From the NCBI GenBank assembly GCA_000708835.1, contig DF237139.1, forward strand, positions 8,320 to 72,319: a stretch of DNA of 64,000 nucleotides, given 5' to 3'. This DNA comes from Klebsormidium nitens (taxonomy: Eukaryota; Streptophyta; Klebsormidiophyceae; Klebsormidiales; Klebsormidiaceae). This document shows, piece by piece, positions 49,001 to 60,500 of the stretch. Position 1 is the stretch's first letter, and each line of letters opens with the position of its first letter. The position numbers and the translations under genes were made by a program. Under the pieces are notes generated by a model that was not told the DNA's origin, did no database searches, and was given only the letters and a program-made list of their open reading frames with translations.

Positions 49001-50399
49001 AGAAGGTGGGACGGTTGCTATGTCAGGATCAGGATCAGGCGTAGTGAAGCGAAGACGAACTACTGCTTGATTGGTGCAAGAATGTCATTCACTACAGCCG
49101 CATCAGATCAGAGCAAGGGTAAAACCAATTGGTGACCAAGTCCTTTTGAATATACAGGCAGAACGACGAGTCCAAATCGCAACCAGATCAGACGTCAGCG
49201 CCACTTTCATTTTCAAGCAGGCTTCCTCTGTGCCGCTTGTTCTCTCAGCCATTCTTACCAAAGTACCAAAGTCTCGCTGTCTTAACTATACTCTTTGGGG
49301 GGCAAGCTTACAGAGTGTCTATCCAGTCTTGGGGCACCCCCTCCGATGCCAAAACCACGACGTCGGCGTCCGTGCCCGTCCAAAGGAGCGACTGAATCAT
49401 GACTCTGGTCGCCACGAAGTACTCGTAGTCCCGGCTGGTGTCCACGTACAGAATTGTCGAAAAGGCGACCTCCGCCGTTCGATTCCCGCCCCCGACGCAT
49501 CTCCTTGTCTGCTGTCCACCTTTCAGAGCATTTCCAAGTACTCGCTTGTCTCTTCCATGCTGTTCGAGAACTGAGGTAGCTCTTGAGTCTGCCTTCTTGA
49601 GATGGGACTCAGAGACCTGTTTCTCATTGCGGACATCTGCACTTTCTCGCTCCTGGCGCTGAGAAGAGAAACGGTACATCCATCCAAATAATGGGAGCAT
49701 CTGCCAGGCGCTGCTTGTCACCTCGGCGCCGCTCTCTCCTCTCGCGGCCGGCTTAGAAGCCCCCACAAAATCTCCCCTTCCACACCCCTTCGCTCTTGTT
49801 TCCTTGGCCAGCACCGCCTCTTCTTTTTCCACAATCACAGAAGGCAGTTCCAGGTTCTCTCTCAAAACCCCGGCCTTTTCATCCTTTTCGTATTTTCTTT
49901 CGTGGCCAACTGTAGCGTTGCTGCACTCACTGCTTTTTTCGCACTCGACATGAACTATGTCCTTCCTGGCATTCGCAAAGTCGCCATGGACTCCTCGGAG
50001 CTTTCCGCCGGGGCCCTGCTCGCGCGCAACGTCTTCTGCGTTCTGCGCACTTTCTTCCACTGTCCTTCCGAGACCCTCCGATCCAGATCCGAGAGATCTT
50101 GATGAAAAGGGATGCCGCGCAAAACCCTCGCCGGCATGCGCCACTTCTTTCCGCTCTCCTTGCGCAACCCCTAACAAAGAGGCTCTTGCCAGCTTCCCCT
50201 CAACCTCTGCAAAGTCAGGTTCTGCGTTTCTACTTCCAGGATAAACCGCGCCTTCCTCTGCACCCGTTGCTACACTCTGCTTTGATCCCGCTGAACCGTG
50301 AGCGACCGCTGACGTGGCCCCTACTAGGACGAGGACGAGCGCTGACGTCATTGCAGCGCTCAGCGACCATGAGCCCCGGTCTCTCCTCCCTGCCCCCAT
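46057..50399 (-). CDS. IPUT1-like GT8 inositol-phosphorylceramide glucuronosyltransferase
   Basis: A homologue of plant IPUT1 (formerly PGSIP6), the Golgi GT8 enzyme that adds glucuronic acid to inositol phosphorylceramide in GIPC sphingolipid synthesis. Exons on the - strand: 50399-49312, 48815-48560, 47971-47770, 47366-47122, 46611-46057; phases fit and give 781 residues. The GT8 domain starts near residue 311 (ILYVDTSRDYEYFVATR). It has the metal-binding DAD at 412-414 (VVQLDADNLFL), NPCIFHTG, the substrate-side DGADQGFL and LPLGYQMD. The LKPWYWWSWP-LPL signature and the following multi-pass C-terminal membrane region (at least four helices) are typical of IPUT1 and not of GUX enzymes. About 290 residues of low-complexity sequence separate the N-terminal hydrophobic segment (MTSALVLVLVGATSAVAHG) from the catalytic domain. 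Arabidopsis IPUT1 lacks this. Confidence 0.92.
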
Positions 50400-52489
50400 C
50401 CCCTCAGGCTGGAATGGCAAATCTCTTTTCACAGCCGAGTCTTGCAATCCAACTTCTGAGCTATCTTCAGTCCTTTTCCCGCTTTTGGAACCAGAGTGTA
50501 CTATGCTTTCAGGGCCGCACTTTTCTCCTCTTTTCGGATCGTGGACCAGCGCTGAATCGTCTCCCTTCGGAACTCAGAGCGTCAATGCACAGCAGTCAGG
50601 GCGTGCTGACGAAGAAAGACATGAACTCTCTCCATCTTTGCTTCTTGTTTTTGGATCCTTATTGTTTGAACGGGACTGCCGCCAATTTTTGAAAGAAAAC
50701 CCCCTGCTGCAATGTGGCTGCTGTTGGTCGTGGCGGAAACCGCTTGCTGCAGCTTCTGTTCAATCCGACTTGATCGTCTTGGCAAGGAATTCGAAGCTGG
50801 TAGCGCCCCTCTTTAGCGTTTACTAATTGACGAAAAGGAATGAGCTCCTCTCCCGGAATTATAACGACACCTTCTTTTCCAGAGGAGCAGGTACCTACTT
50901 GATCGAGTGAACGCCAGATCATCGATACGAAGAATGGCTGACATATGCCAACACATGATCGACTTCGTCAAGCTGGAAGCGTTTCCTACCGGCACGGTGA
51001 GTGCTTCCAGCTCAAGTCCTTGACATACATGATATGCGACAGCTAGCCCGCGCGCGTTTCGACATAGCTCGAGACAACTGTCAACGCTTCCAAGTTTTGT
51101 TTGTTGCGGCGAGGCGCAAAACCACGAAGGCTTATCGAACGTCAAAGCCTGCAACGTGACTTATGTGCATGCCAGTGACACTGCAGACCACGGTTGCTGA
51201 TTGATACGTCTTGACGAAAGCTGGTGCCACATGTACGTTGATTTACGGTGTTGTCAGATGCGTAAGCGAGTCAACGAATAGCAGCCCATCAGGACGGCCG
51301 TCGAGCTCCCAGATCCGCTCAAAGCGAACATTCAAAATCCTAAAACCCATTAAATAAGCATTCAAACCTTACACGCGTTTACAATCAAATTAGCGGCGGC
51401 TGGGCGGATGCTTTGATATACTTCTCGATTTCATGGTGCCTACGAGCATGTTGACTAAGGATGGTGCTCGGGGCATTGAACGAACAAAACTAAAAACCTA
51501 AACCGACAACTTAATTGACACGCTCCGCACCCGTACCCACCCTAACCCCTACCCGTCTCCCGGGCACTTTCCTTAGTCAACATGGCCCTTAGTCGACATG
51601 AAATCAAGACCTATGATTCTTTGACCGTGCAGCGATAATTACTGATCAGTCGCGATTTAAGGTGGTTCAGTTATTCTAATTCCAGAGCCTTCGCGCCTTC
51701 CGACAGTCATCAACGGACTCCTGCTTTTGATTAATGCAGGAGTTTGCCCATGGATACAATCATTTCCTGACGTACCGCAAATTTCAGTGTGCTCGATATC
51801 GGACCTGATAACTGGGCGCAGCGGGCGCGGGAGGTTGAGTCGATTTTAAATTAATTACCGTTTTTGTTAAGAGTCACGTCCGCGGCCAACCTGAGATCTA
51901 GTCAGTATCCAACTACAAACGTTGCGGCGGCGCCGTTTCGCACAGCAGTATAATTCGATTAAATTTCGAACAGCTCGGGTCGATATATGTTCAATTTTCT
52001 GCTTCGGTTTCAATTCCCTTTCTGCTTCTACTTCTGTCTCGTTCTCGTTCGCATTCTTCATCCGTCTTTTAGGAACGTCTTCATTCAGATACTTCAAGCT
52101 GTAAAGCAAGACAGTACTTTCAGTGTATCGAAGATCGACCGCGAGCCTTTAACAATTGGGTTGTTAGTTCGAGATCCCCAGGCCGCCCGGGACTCCTTGC
52201 AGACTGCACATCTTCCCGAGCATGTTCACCGCTCGGGCCTATGAAGTGAAGTAGAACGGTTTCGGCGCTTCTCTCCGGTCCTAGCATTCGTATTGAAATC
52301 ATTGAAGAATCTTATGTGTCCAATCTCTATACGTACAATCCTGCTAGGCTGCAGTCAACTTAGCCGACGGGCGGTGATCCATACAATCACACCATATCTT
52401 AGCTACTGTCGTATGAGTGAATCCCACTGTCCAGTCTCTGTACATTTTGGTCAACAGTCGGCATGGCCCTCGCTGCATTAAATTAACCA
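50400..52489. other. Intergenic region between two - strand genes
   Basis: Contains the promoter of the IPUT1-like gene and the 3' flank of the P450 gene. Apart from the small inverted-repeat element at 51447-51584 I see no gene or RNA. Confidence 0.5.
51447..51584 (-). mobile_element. Copy 4 of the dispersed G-rich repeat, with terminal inverted repeats
   Basis: Bounded by CATGTTGACTAAGGA at the left and TCCTTAGTCAACATG at the right, perfect inverted repeats of 15 bases. Inside, the complement carries GGGAGACGGGTAGGGGTTAG and GGTGGGTACGGGTGCGGAGC, the same core as the copies at 25189 and 34349. No coding capacity: a MITE of about 138 bases. Confidence 0.82.
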
Positions 52490-55400
52490 TTATGCCCCTT
52501 CTCTCCTCCTCACGCGCGCAAACACCGGGGACTTGGGTTGCGGAATCCCGAGCGCACCGGCATATTCCGGCGCCGGCAACTCATTAATTTCAACACTCAC
52601 GTCGTACTCCCTGAACAAAGTCGTCCAGACTAAGCGAAGCACTATCGTAACCAACCGCTGCCCCTGACACGCGTGCCGGCCCGACCCAAACGGAACGTAC
52701 TGCCGTTTGGTGGTTAGCTCCTCGAGAGCGGGTTTACTAAACCGGTGCGGGTTAAAAGTGGACGCCTTTTCGTAGACGCTCTCGTCCCGGTGCATAACGA
52801 AGGGGCTGAAAGCGACGGTGGTCCCTTTGGGGAGGGGGATGCCGTCGAAGGACGTGGGCCTTTGGACCTGACAAACGATAGCAAGTGCCTCAGCCCTATT
52901 TCGACTGGAATGGGAAAGCAATGATAAAAGAGGTTTGCTGTCACGTGCCTGGCATTCTGATCTTCGAGAAGGCAAGTTCAAAACGACGCGCAGACAAACT
53001 CTGCTTTAGTCGCCTTTCCCGGAAGGAGTAGAGCGCACACTCAGTTCATTATCGGCTGCGTCTCGTCCAGCAGACGTAGAAAGACGCTCTCGAACTGACC
53101 ACGCACGAGTATAAAGACATGCAAAGGGAGTTTGAACCACTCGCCTCTCTTACGAAAAAGAGGGCCCCATACAGCCGGTGCGTTTCCCGCATGCACTTGT
53201 CCAACAAAGGCAGTTCGCCCTTATTGGCGGCAATTGCGATCCCGGCAGCTGCCAGCTCAGGCGCTCTCGCGGCCGCCCGGAAGGGATCCCCCTCCGAGCG
53301 CACCTCCGAGCGGACGGCTCGCTGGAGGGCCTCGTCGGAGGCGATGTGTGCGATGGTCCACGCCATTGTGGAGACCTGCGATGGAAAAACAGGGCCTCGT
53401 CGCTCCGAGGGAGAAGCTTAGACGGAAGTTGGATGCACAAAGAAAGCGGCTCAACGTCTAAAGCATAAACTTCAAACTGCGACCATCTCGCATATTGTCG
53501 ACAACTTTCTGCCAGACGCGAACGCTGTCCCGAAACAGACTGGGACAGCGATCAGAAGGGCGGCAAGGACGCCGAATTGACAACTTTCAATAAGACTCAC
53601 TTTATATTGAAGCTCAGGCGGAAGAGCCGGAAAGTCCTCGAAAGCGCAAATTGCTGTCTCTAATAGATCTCTGAAGCTCATTTCGAAGCGTCGGAGAACA
53701 CGCGCTGATGGACGAAACTCACTGTGTTGATGTGTGCCGCAAACAAGATGGTCAGGAAGTGCAGGCTCATCGCTTCGGGGAAACCCGGGGTATCGTTGAG
53801 CACGAACTGCAAGTAGTCTTGCCGCCCGCTGTGGCCTTCTAGGTCGGCGTACCGTTCCCGGATCACAGTCTCCAAGATTTCGACGATACGCCCCCTGTAC
53901 AATTCAAGGGCTTTGAATCGTCGGAGCCTGGTGTCTTAAGTCTTCTGGCGATCCGTAATATTTGTGCACCTATGTATATTCCTTCGTCTTTCGAGTCTAC
54001 TTGGGTCCACTCTCTGCGCCAAGGCAATTTCAAGGAAGTTGTCTGACGAACGGACTCAGCAACGTCAGCAAATCCTAAAAAAGCAATCAGAGCCCAAGTA
54101 GAGAGTTCTTGGCTTATCAAAGTGAGTAAGAGCGGAGAAGAACCAACTCTCGTGCTTCTGAGTCAACGTTGTTCGCGCCTCACAAGGCCCTATTTGATGG
54201 GTTTCTTGACCATTTTCGGAATTTCAAAACTGCGTTTTGCCTTTCGCATGACCGTCTCAAAATACCTGCATTCAAGGAGTGTCCTGCGTGTCAATACTCC
54301 AAAAGTTCGTTGTCAACGGCCAAACCAAACGAAAAAGCTGGGGATTGTAAATCCCATAAAAGATGCCCACAAAGACGGACTCACTTGATCCTCTTGAACC
54401 GCCTCGCCACAGCGCTCGGAAACCACAGGAACTGCGCGACCGCCGGCAGTGCCGCCATGCGCTCGTACTCATAGTACAAGTCCGCTAACTCGGGGAAGCG
54501 CTCGTTGACGTCATCCCCAAGTAAGCATGCAATCATCATGCCCATCGTGACGCGGGAGCACTCTCGGAATAGGTCCAGAGTGCCCTTTTGCGCCCACCCA
54601 GCTAGCGAGCGCTCCACGTGGCTTTGGATAACGGTCGTGTAGTACGCTAATCTGCGGGTTATGAGTGACTTAACCCCGATTGAACAGAGGTAGCCGTGTT
54701 GCCAAGGTCACTTGGAGAAAGCATCGCTGTCAGGGTTCAGAAAGTGGTTCTGGCTTTGCATACCAGCCGCTCCGGTAGACCGGCAGCCTACGAAAACAAT
54801 GTTGCGCAACAGGTACTTCTCACTCTGCTGAAAAGTCTCCAAGCGGTTCTCAGGTCTTGGCAGTGTCAGGAAAGATGCATACTATGAAGGATACGATGAT
54901 TGTGAGTTTGATTTCAAAGAAGGGTCACTTGCCTGGGTGCCGACGCCAGTCCGGTGATGATCAGCTTCCTTGCTTTTTCGTTCCAGGCGGTGAATCTGTA
55001 CAAGCCGGCCCCGAAGAGGTGGCGCGTCAGGGCCTCAATTGCTTTTTCAAAGCTGAGCTCGCTGGCTGATGTGCCGTCGTCGGCGTTGAAGAACCACCTG
55101 GGACAGAGGGCCTTTTAGGAGTTGGCGGAGGCCCTTCAAGGGCTGAGTGAGTACTTTGTTAAGCAGCAGTTCCTACAATACCAAGGCAGATGAGCGCCTG
55201 GTCGAGCGCCGCTTGAGCGTATAGCATTGTCCCTGATTAGCCTGAGGTAACCCCTCTAGGCTTAGGAATGGGTGGTGCAAAGCACTCACTCATTGAGCAT
55301 CTAGCTTGGGCCTGGAAAACTTTAAGAGGAAACGGCCATGAAGAGAAGCAAGGTTGACCTTCAAGAACAGGTGAAAATACGATTCCAGGGGAGATCAGTC

Positions 55401-55935
55401 AGTGGGACCAACAGGTTCCATCAGGCGAAGAAGCGAATACTGTTGTGAGTACTTTATCTGGACTGAGTTGATTTGTCAGCATTGCACATGGTGGTTCTCA
55501 AATAAAAGTGGCTGGTTTCAGCTGCTTTCAATCTGTGCAACTATTTGAACAATGCTATCAACGGTGATGGTTCAACATGTCAGAGCACGCATGAGGATGG
55601 AATGCCCCTTGGAAACATTCGCAGTCTCACCTGTGCGCATCTGGCCCAAGGACAAAGACGAAGCGCTTTGCCAGCAGGTTCAACCCAAACACATTCCCCA
55701 GCTGCTTCCGCGCTTTTAGAAGGAGCTCTTCAGGAGCTTTTTGAAATTCCGCAGGGGGCCCCAAAAGTGGAAAACCAGTTTTGTACCATTGCAGCGTTCT
55801 TATCTCCCCCTTTTCAGCTCTCGAGGAGCGCAAGCTGACAGCAAACAACAACGCAGCCAACAATGCAAGTAAGCAGCTGCCGAGAAGGGCGGGAGGGAGA
55901 TTTGGATTTCCTGCAAACCAAGCATTTAGATCCAT
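52490..55935 (-). CDS. Cytochrome P450, possibly CYP51-clan-like (six exons)
   Basis: Exons on the - strand are 55935-55631, 55097-54933, 54651-54385, 53894-53723, 53375-53154 and 52867-52490. All phases fit and give 502 residues, the usual P450 size. An N-terminal anchor lies at about residues 16-35, followed by the proline-rich FPLLGPP hinge. The I-helix region reads FAAHINTVST, the K-helix ExxR is E367-R370 (ETHR), the PERF-like region is FNPHRF and the haem-binding loop is FGSGRHACQG with Cys444. The N-terminal LGNVFGLNLLAKRFVFVLGP resembles CYP51-type sequences, but the substrate cannot be told from sequence. Intron 2 appears to use a GC donor (CAG|GCAAGT), the only choice that keeps phase. 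The first in-frame ATG is at 55935. Confidence 0.93.
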
Positions 55936-57571
55936 TTCCAGGAAGGTTGTGTATGCTGCCACTGGCGCTCAATTGTTAAAGAGTAACAGAGTTTCTATGG
56001 GCTGCTACACCATCATAGTACTTTGAAACTAAGTCCACCGGTAAAGTGATTCACGGATGACAGCAATATGCAGCAGCACTGCAGCATTTCCAAGAGTCAT
56101 GCGACTATGCGTGCTAATAATAAATAAACCGTGTCCTCTTTCGGAAAAAAGGATCGAAACCGTCGAAATTTGGAATCGACGGTCCGAGAAGAAATGTCGT
56201 GTGTGCGCTACTGTATTCAATGGGTTTGGTCATAGCGTCCGCCATGGTTCCGGAAACGGTGGCGCTTTCTAGCTCTCTCCCTCCTTCCTTTCTGGCGACC
56301 GATCACTGGAGAGCAAAAACGAGTGGCGTCGCTTGAAAGCCAGAAACGCCATTCACCGCCAATTGCGGGACCAAAAGTGGTGGGTTAGGTCCTACGGACG
56401 CAGAAGTAATAGAACTCGGTATTTAATAATACCGGCCCTCCGGGTATATGTTTGGCACCAGAGAGATCCCGCTCAATTTCCGCCAATCCGGTTCCTTCCA
56501 TACTTTGTCCGTCGCCGGCTTCATCGAACGGAGCGTACGGTCTCGATTTGTCATGACTGATGTCAGCTTTCGGTATACCGGCCCGGGTAAACGTCGGCTC
56601 AGCTTTATCCTACGCGTGTAATCATGTGCGTGACCTCCGAAACAATCAATGAGGCCGGGAAGTTGCGGGTCGGAACTTGGAAGTTCGAACTTCGGAACCG
56701 ATCCATGTTAGACCAACCAACAATTAACCCTTGTCTTGAACTTCAAAAAGCAGCCAGGCTTTGAACTACAAAGGTCAACGATACCTAACCTTTGAAGTAG
56801 GTATTATAACCCGACGTCCCTGACCAGTGACATTGTACCGGTCACAACCATTTTATCAATAATAATGAGTTGCGGGCAGACGGTTAAAATTCAAACTCCA
56901 CCGATCAGAATCGTGCCAACAAGGAAGACAGAAACGGGATTCGTGCGGAGCGACGGCAGAGACATTGCTTTGCTTTGTGCAGGTAGTTGGTATGACGTGA
57001 AGTCAGGGAACGGCATCAAGCGGTACACAACGGAGCGGTTTTGATGACATAAGGCATGACGTCCTGGGTCCGAGGTGGGCACGGGAATCGAAACAGCCCA
57101 GCAATGCCCAATGAACATTGGCGGAGTGAGTCCGCCAATTGCGCATTGGCATGGTGACGCATCGGCCGCTCTGCTGGTCCCTGACTCTGAGCGACTCTGA
57201 GTGAGCCACTGCTGGCAATGCTTAGAAAGTTCTGCATCATAGATCATGGCTTCTCCTTGCGCGAAAAGCGTGTGCAGGTTGGGATAGGTAGTCTGGAGCT
57301 TTTGTAAAATATGTTTGGCGGTGCCACATAGCCCCTGATCTTAGCAGAGTGACAAAACCGGAGCTTGTAATAGTAGCGTTACGTGACACTTGCCGCCACT
57401 AAGTTAAGAAGGGCATTAAGTTGATTGCGGAGAGTTGTCACTGTTGTCTGTACGTTTTGAAAGGCAGTCTGGCGGTGTTCAGAACCGTGGAGCTGTCCAG
57501 CGCCAATGAAGGATGTAGCTGGTGAACCAGCTGAATCAGGTCCAGGCCTTGAGGCACAAGGTTTCTAGAAG
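55936..57571. other. Divergent intergenic region between P450 and histidine kinase
   Basis: Should contain both promoters. Only short unsupported frames; no repeat with defined ends was found. Confidence 0.5.
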
Positions 57572-60500
57572 ATGGGGAAACCAGCGCAGAATGGTTGGCG
57601 GCTCAGCCTCCAGCCTCTCCAGCTATCACCTGGATGCTTACTGTGCCAAGCAATCAAGCAATTCAAACTCCCGATTGTAGCATGGGCAACCATAGGGTTC
57701 ATGGCCACCTTTTTCGCCGCTGGGGTCCTCCGTCAGAAGGCCAGCAGCTTGCAGATGGAGTCCTTTGGTTTGGAGTGCAATCTGCGTGCTCAGGTAAGGA
57801 GCGGTGGTAGCTGAGCCAGTGCTTATATACTTACTTGTTATCTCCTGAAGTTAGCTAGCAGAAATGAAGAAGTGCAGGACAATGTCAGCAGGAATTGTCC
57901 TAAACTTTGGGCTCATGTCTACTGCGGTGTGATCGCTTGACATCCAATACAGCTCCTCTAAAAAGGGCCAGGTACCTTTCAGTGCCTCAGGGGCCAGAGC
58001 TTGGGGAAGAACTTGTTCAGAAAGAAATTGTTGAGGTCATTTGGGCCGTCCAACCATGAGCTGTGGCTAGGCGGTAGTCGCAATGAGCTAAGCAAATGCA
58101 AGCTGTCAAGTCCCTTGTCCATGAACAAAACCAAGGGCGTACACTCTGGTTTGATCACTTTATGTTGTCCCCAAACCTTAGAGAAACTTGCACCTACTTG
58201 CACAGCCAAGTGAATGTGAAACTGATTGCTGGATAGCTCCAAGGGTTCCCACCAACTTCATCGATTGGAAGCTTCCCCTGACCTTATTGAGCTGACATGC
58301 TCTGGTCAGTTCGGGGATGAAGGGCATAGCAGGCCAAAGCAGGCCAGAGGTACAAAAGGAGAGCGCAATTGTAAAAATGGATGACCAGTCAAGGTTTTGC
58401 AGATTAAGCGCAAAGCAGGCCAAAGCTGGCCAGTGGGACAAAAGAAGAGCGCAATTGTATGGGCAAAAATAAATGACCAGTCAAGGTTGACGAATTGCTG
58501 CATCTGAATCGGTCTGTGGCAGGCAACAAATCCATGGCAAGCTCCTTGCAGAAGCAAGGTGGTCGCATCCTTGTGGTCAGGATCATGGCTATCCAAAGAT
58601 GTTACTAAATGAGATGGTAGCAAAAGGGCAAGCTTCGTCCTGAACTGCTGAAGACAAGAGCCTTTGAAGCCTGAGTTTCTAAAGAGAGCCAGCCATGTCG
58701 AGGTCTCTGCTGGTGCTTTTCACAAAGAAGGCCACTGAAAGTGTCCATTTGCTCTTTGAGTGGCAATCTCGGGCTACCGTAAGTCTGATTCCTTCTGACA
58801 TGAAAGAGTGCGCCAGCATGCTGATACTTTCCACCATGTCTCACCACCTTTTCAGTTATGACCGCTTGAGGCCACTTGAACTCTGAGTGGTGAGTATGCA
58901 CATGTAACAGGGGTATGGAAACAAGCCAGCTTTTGCCGATAGTGATCTTACCCGCTGATTAATTGACATGTTCTCACTGCAGGCTGTGGCAGCTGCCTTT
59001 GCGGCAGACCTCCAGGCTTCCCACGCATTGGCCAGGCTAATGAGCGGCATGCCAACAGTCAATGCCACTATGTTCCAGCTAGTTACAGCCTCGATATACG
59101 GAGCCAGTCCGGCGCTCCTTACACTATATTCGACAGTCGTGTTGAAGACAGATCGAAGTAGGATTGAAACGGAGCTGGGAAGTGGTTTCTGGACTTGGGA
59201 CACAGCAGGAACTAGACCTGGGGTTATTCCTGTGCCTCAAGAAGAGCAGTATGCTCCTGTTGTTCTGTACGCAAACGTGCCTGGGACATTCTTTGGCTGG
59301 TGAGTACTTGTTCCATCTCATAGTGCAGATAGAGTGGCCACTTTCTACATGATAAGTGGACGAAGGACTGCCTGATTGCCAGCCTCAGAAGCTCAGGAAG
59401 TTCATTGTATCAAGAGGCTTCTGCAAACCAGATCTGGACGTTGCAAGCTGCGGCTTCCACTTAAGCAACACCACACGTGCTTTGAGTGCCCTGTCAGGAA
59501 GCTGATAAAAGTGCAATGAAACGCTAGAGTCAGCCGCCATTGCACTGGCATCGGCTAGAGAGGTCGATATCACCATATTGACCATTTTCGTGAATCAAAG
59601 TTCGTTAAGACATTCAAGGACCTTAGGACACTCAAGGACCTTAGGCTTTCTGCAATGTCTGTTTGTGGACATCTGAGCTGGGCAGCATACAAACCTTGAG
59701 CCCCACTTTGGCATGTCTCTCAACACTTCCGTAAAGTATTCACGTCCACTACCATCGCCAGAACTTGCCCTGACAGTCCACGAAGTGGAACATAGGATTT
59801 AGAATGCCAGAAAAAGAACCGAAGCGATCTAATTCGAATTGACGTCACTGCAGGGATGGCTTTCATATATCCAACTGGACGGGCTTCAACATGCCAATGA
59901 ACAGCGTGAAGAGAGCTTGCGAGAGCACAAACCCTGTTGCAGGACATCCGAGGAAACTCGGAGACACAGTAGTGTTGCCTATCTTTTCGCCGGTGAGGAG
60001 GAATCGGACGCCACGAGTCGCTGTGTGCGTTGAAGACACGCCTTACTTCGTGAATTGTCTCCGTCAAGTTTCCATCTTTCGTATATAGGATTCACTTACG
60101 AAAACGTCTGTGGGAGAACAGACAAACGCTGCAGAAAGTTCAGGCACTTTGCAATCGAACTTCTGCCCGTTCTTGTATCTGCAACTTTCGTGGTTGGCAC
60201 CGATTCTTCCCACGTCAAGATATCCACGTCATCAAACAGCTGCTGCTTGCGTTGCGGCTCCTGCCACGTCGCAAGCCTGCATCCATTTCGATATGATCTT
60301 CGAAATTGTTCCTCTTCTGAGTCCTTTCTATGCGACGTTCTAAATGAATTACTCTCTTTTCTTTTTCCTTCCAGGTCTACCCAAGCTCCAGCTCCGCAGC
60401 GTTGCCAGAGTGCGTCGGAGTTGTGGCGACTATCTTGAACCTGACAGCGCTGTTTACAGCGGCTTTGGAGCCGTACAAAGGGAGCGAAGGGATCGTGGTG

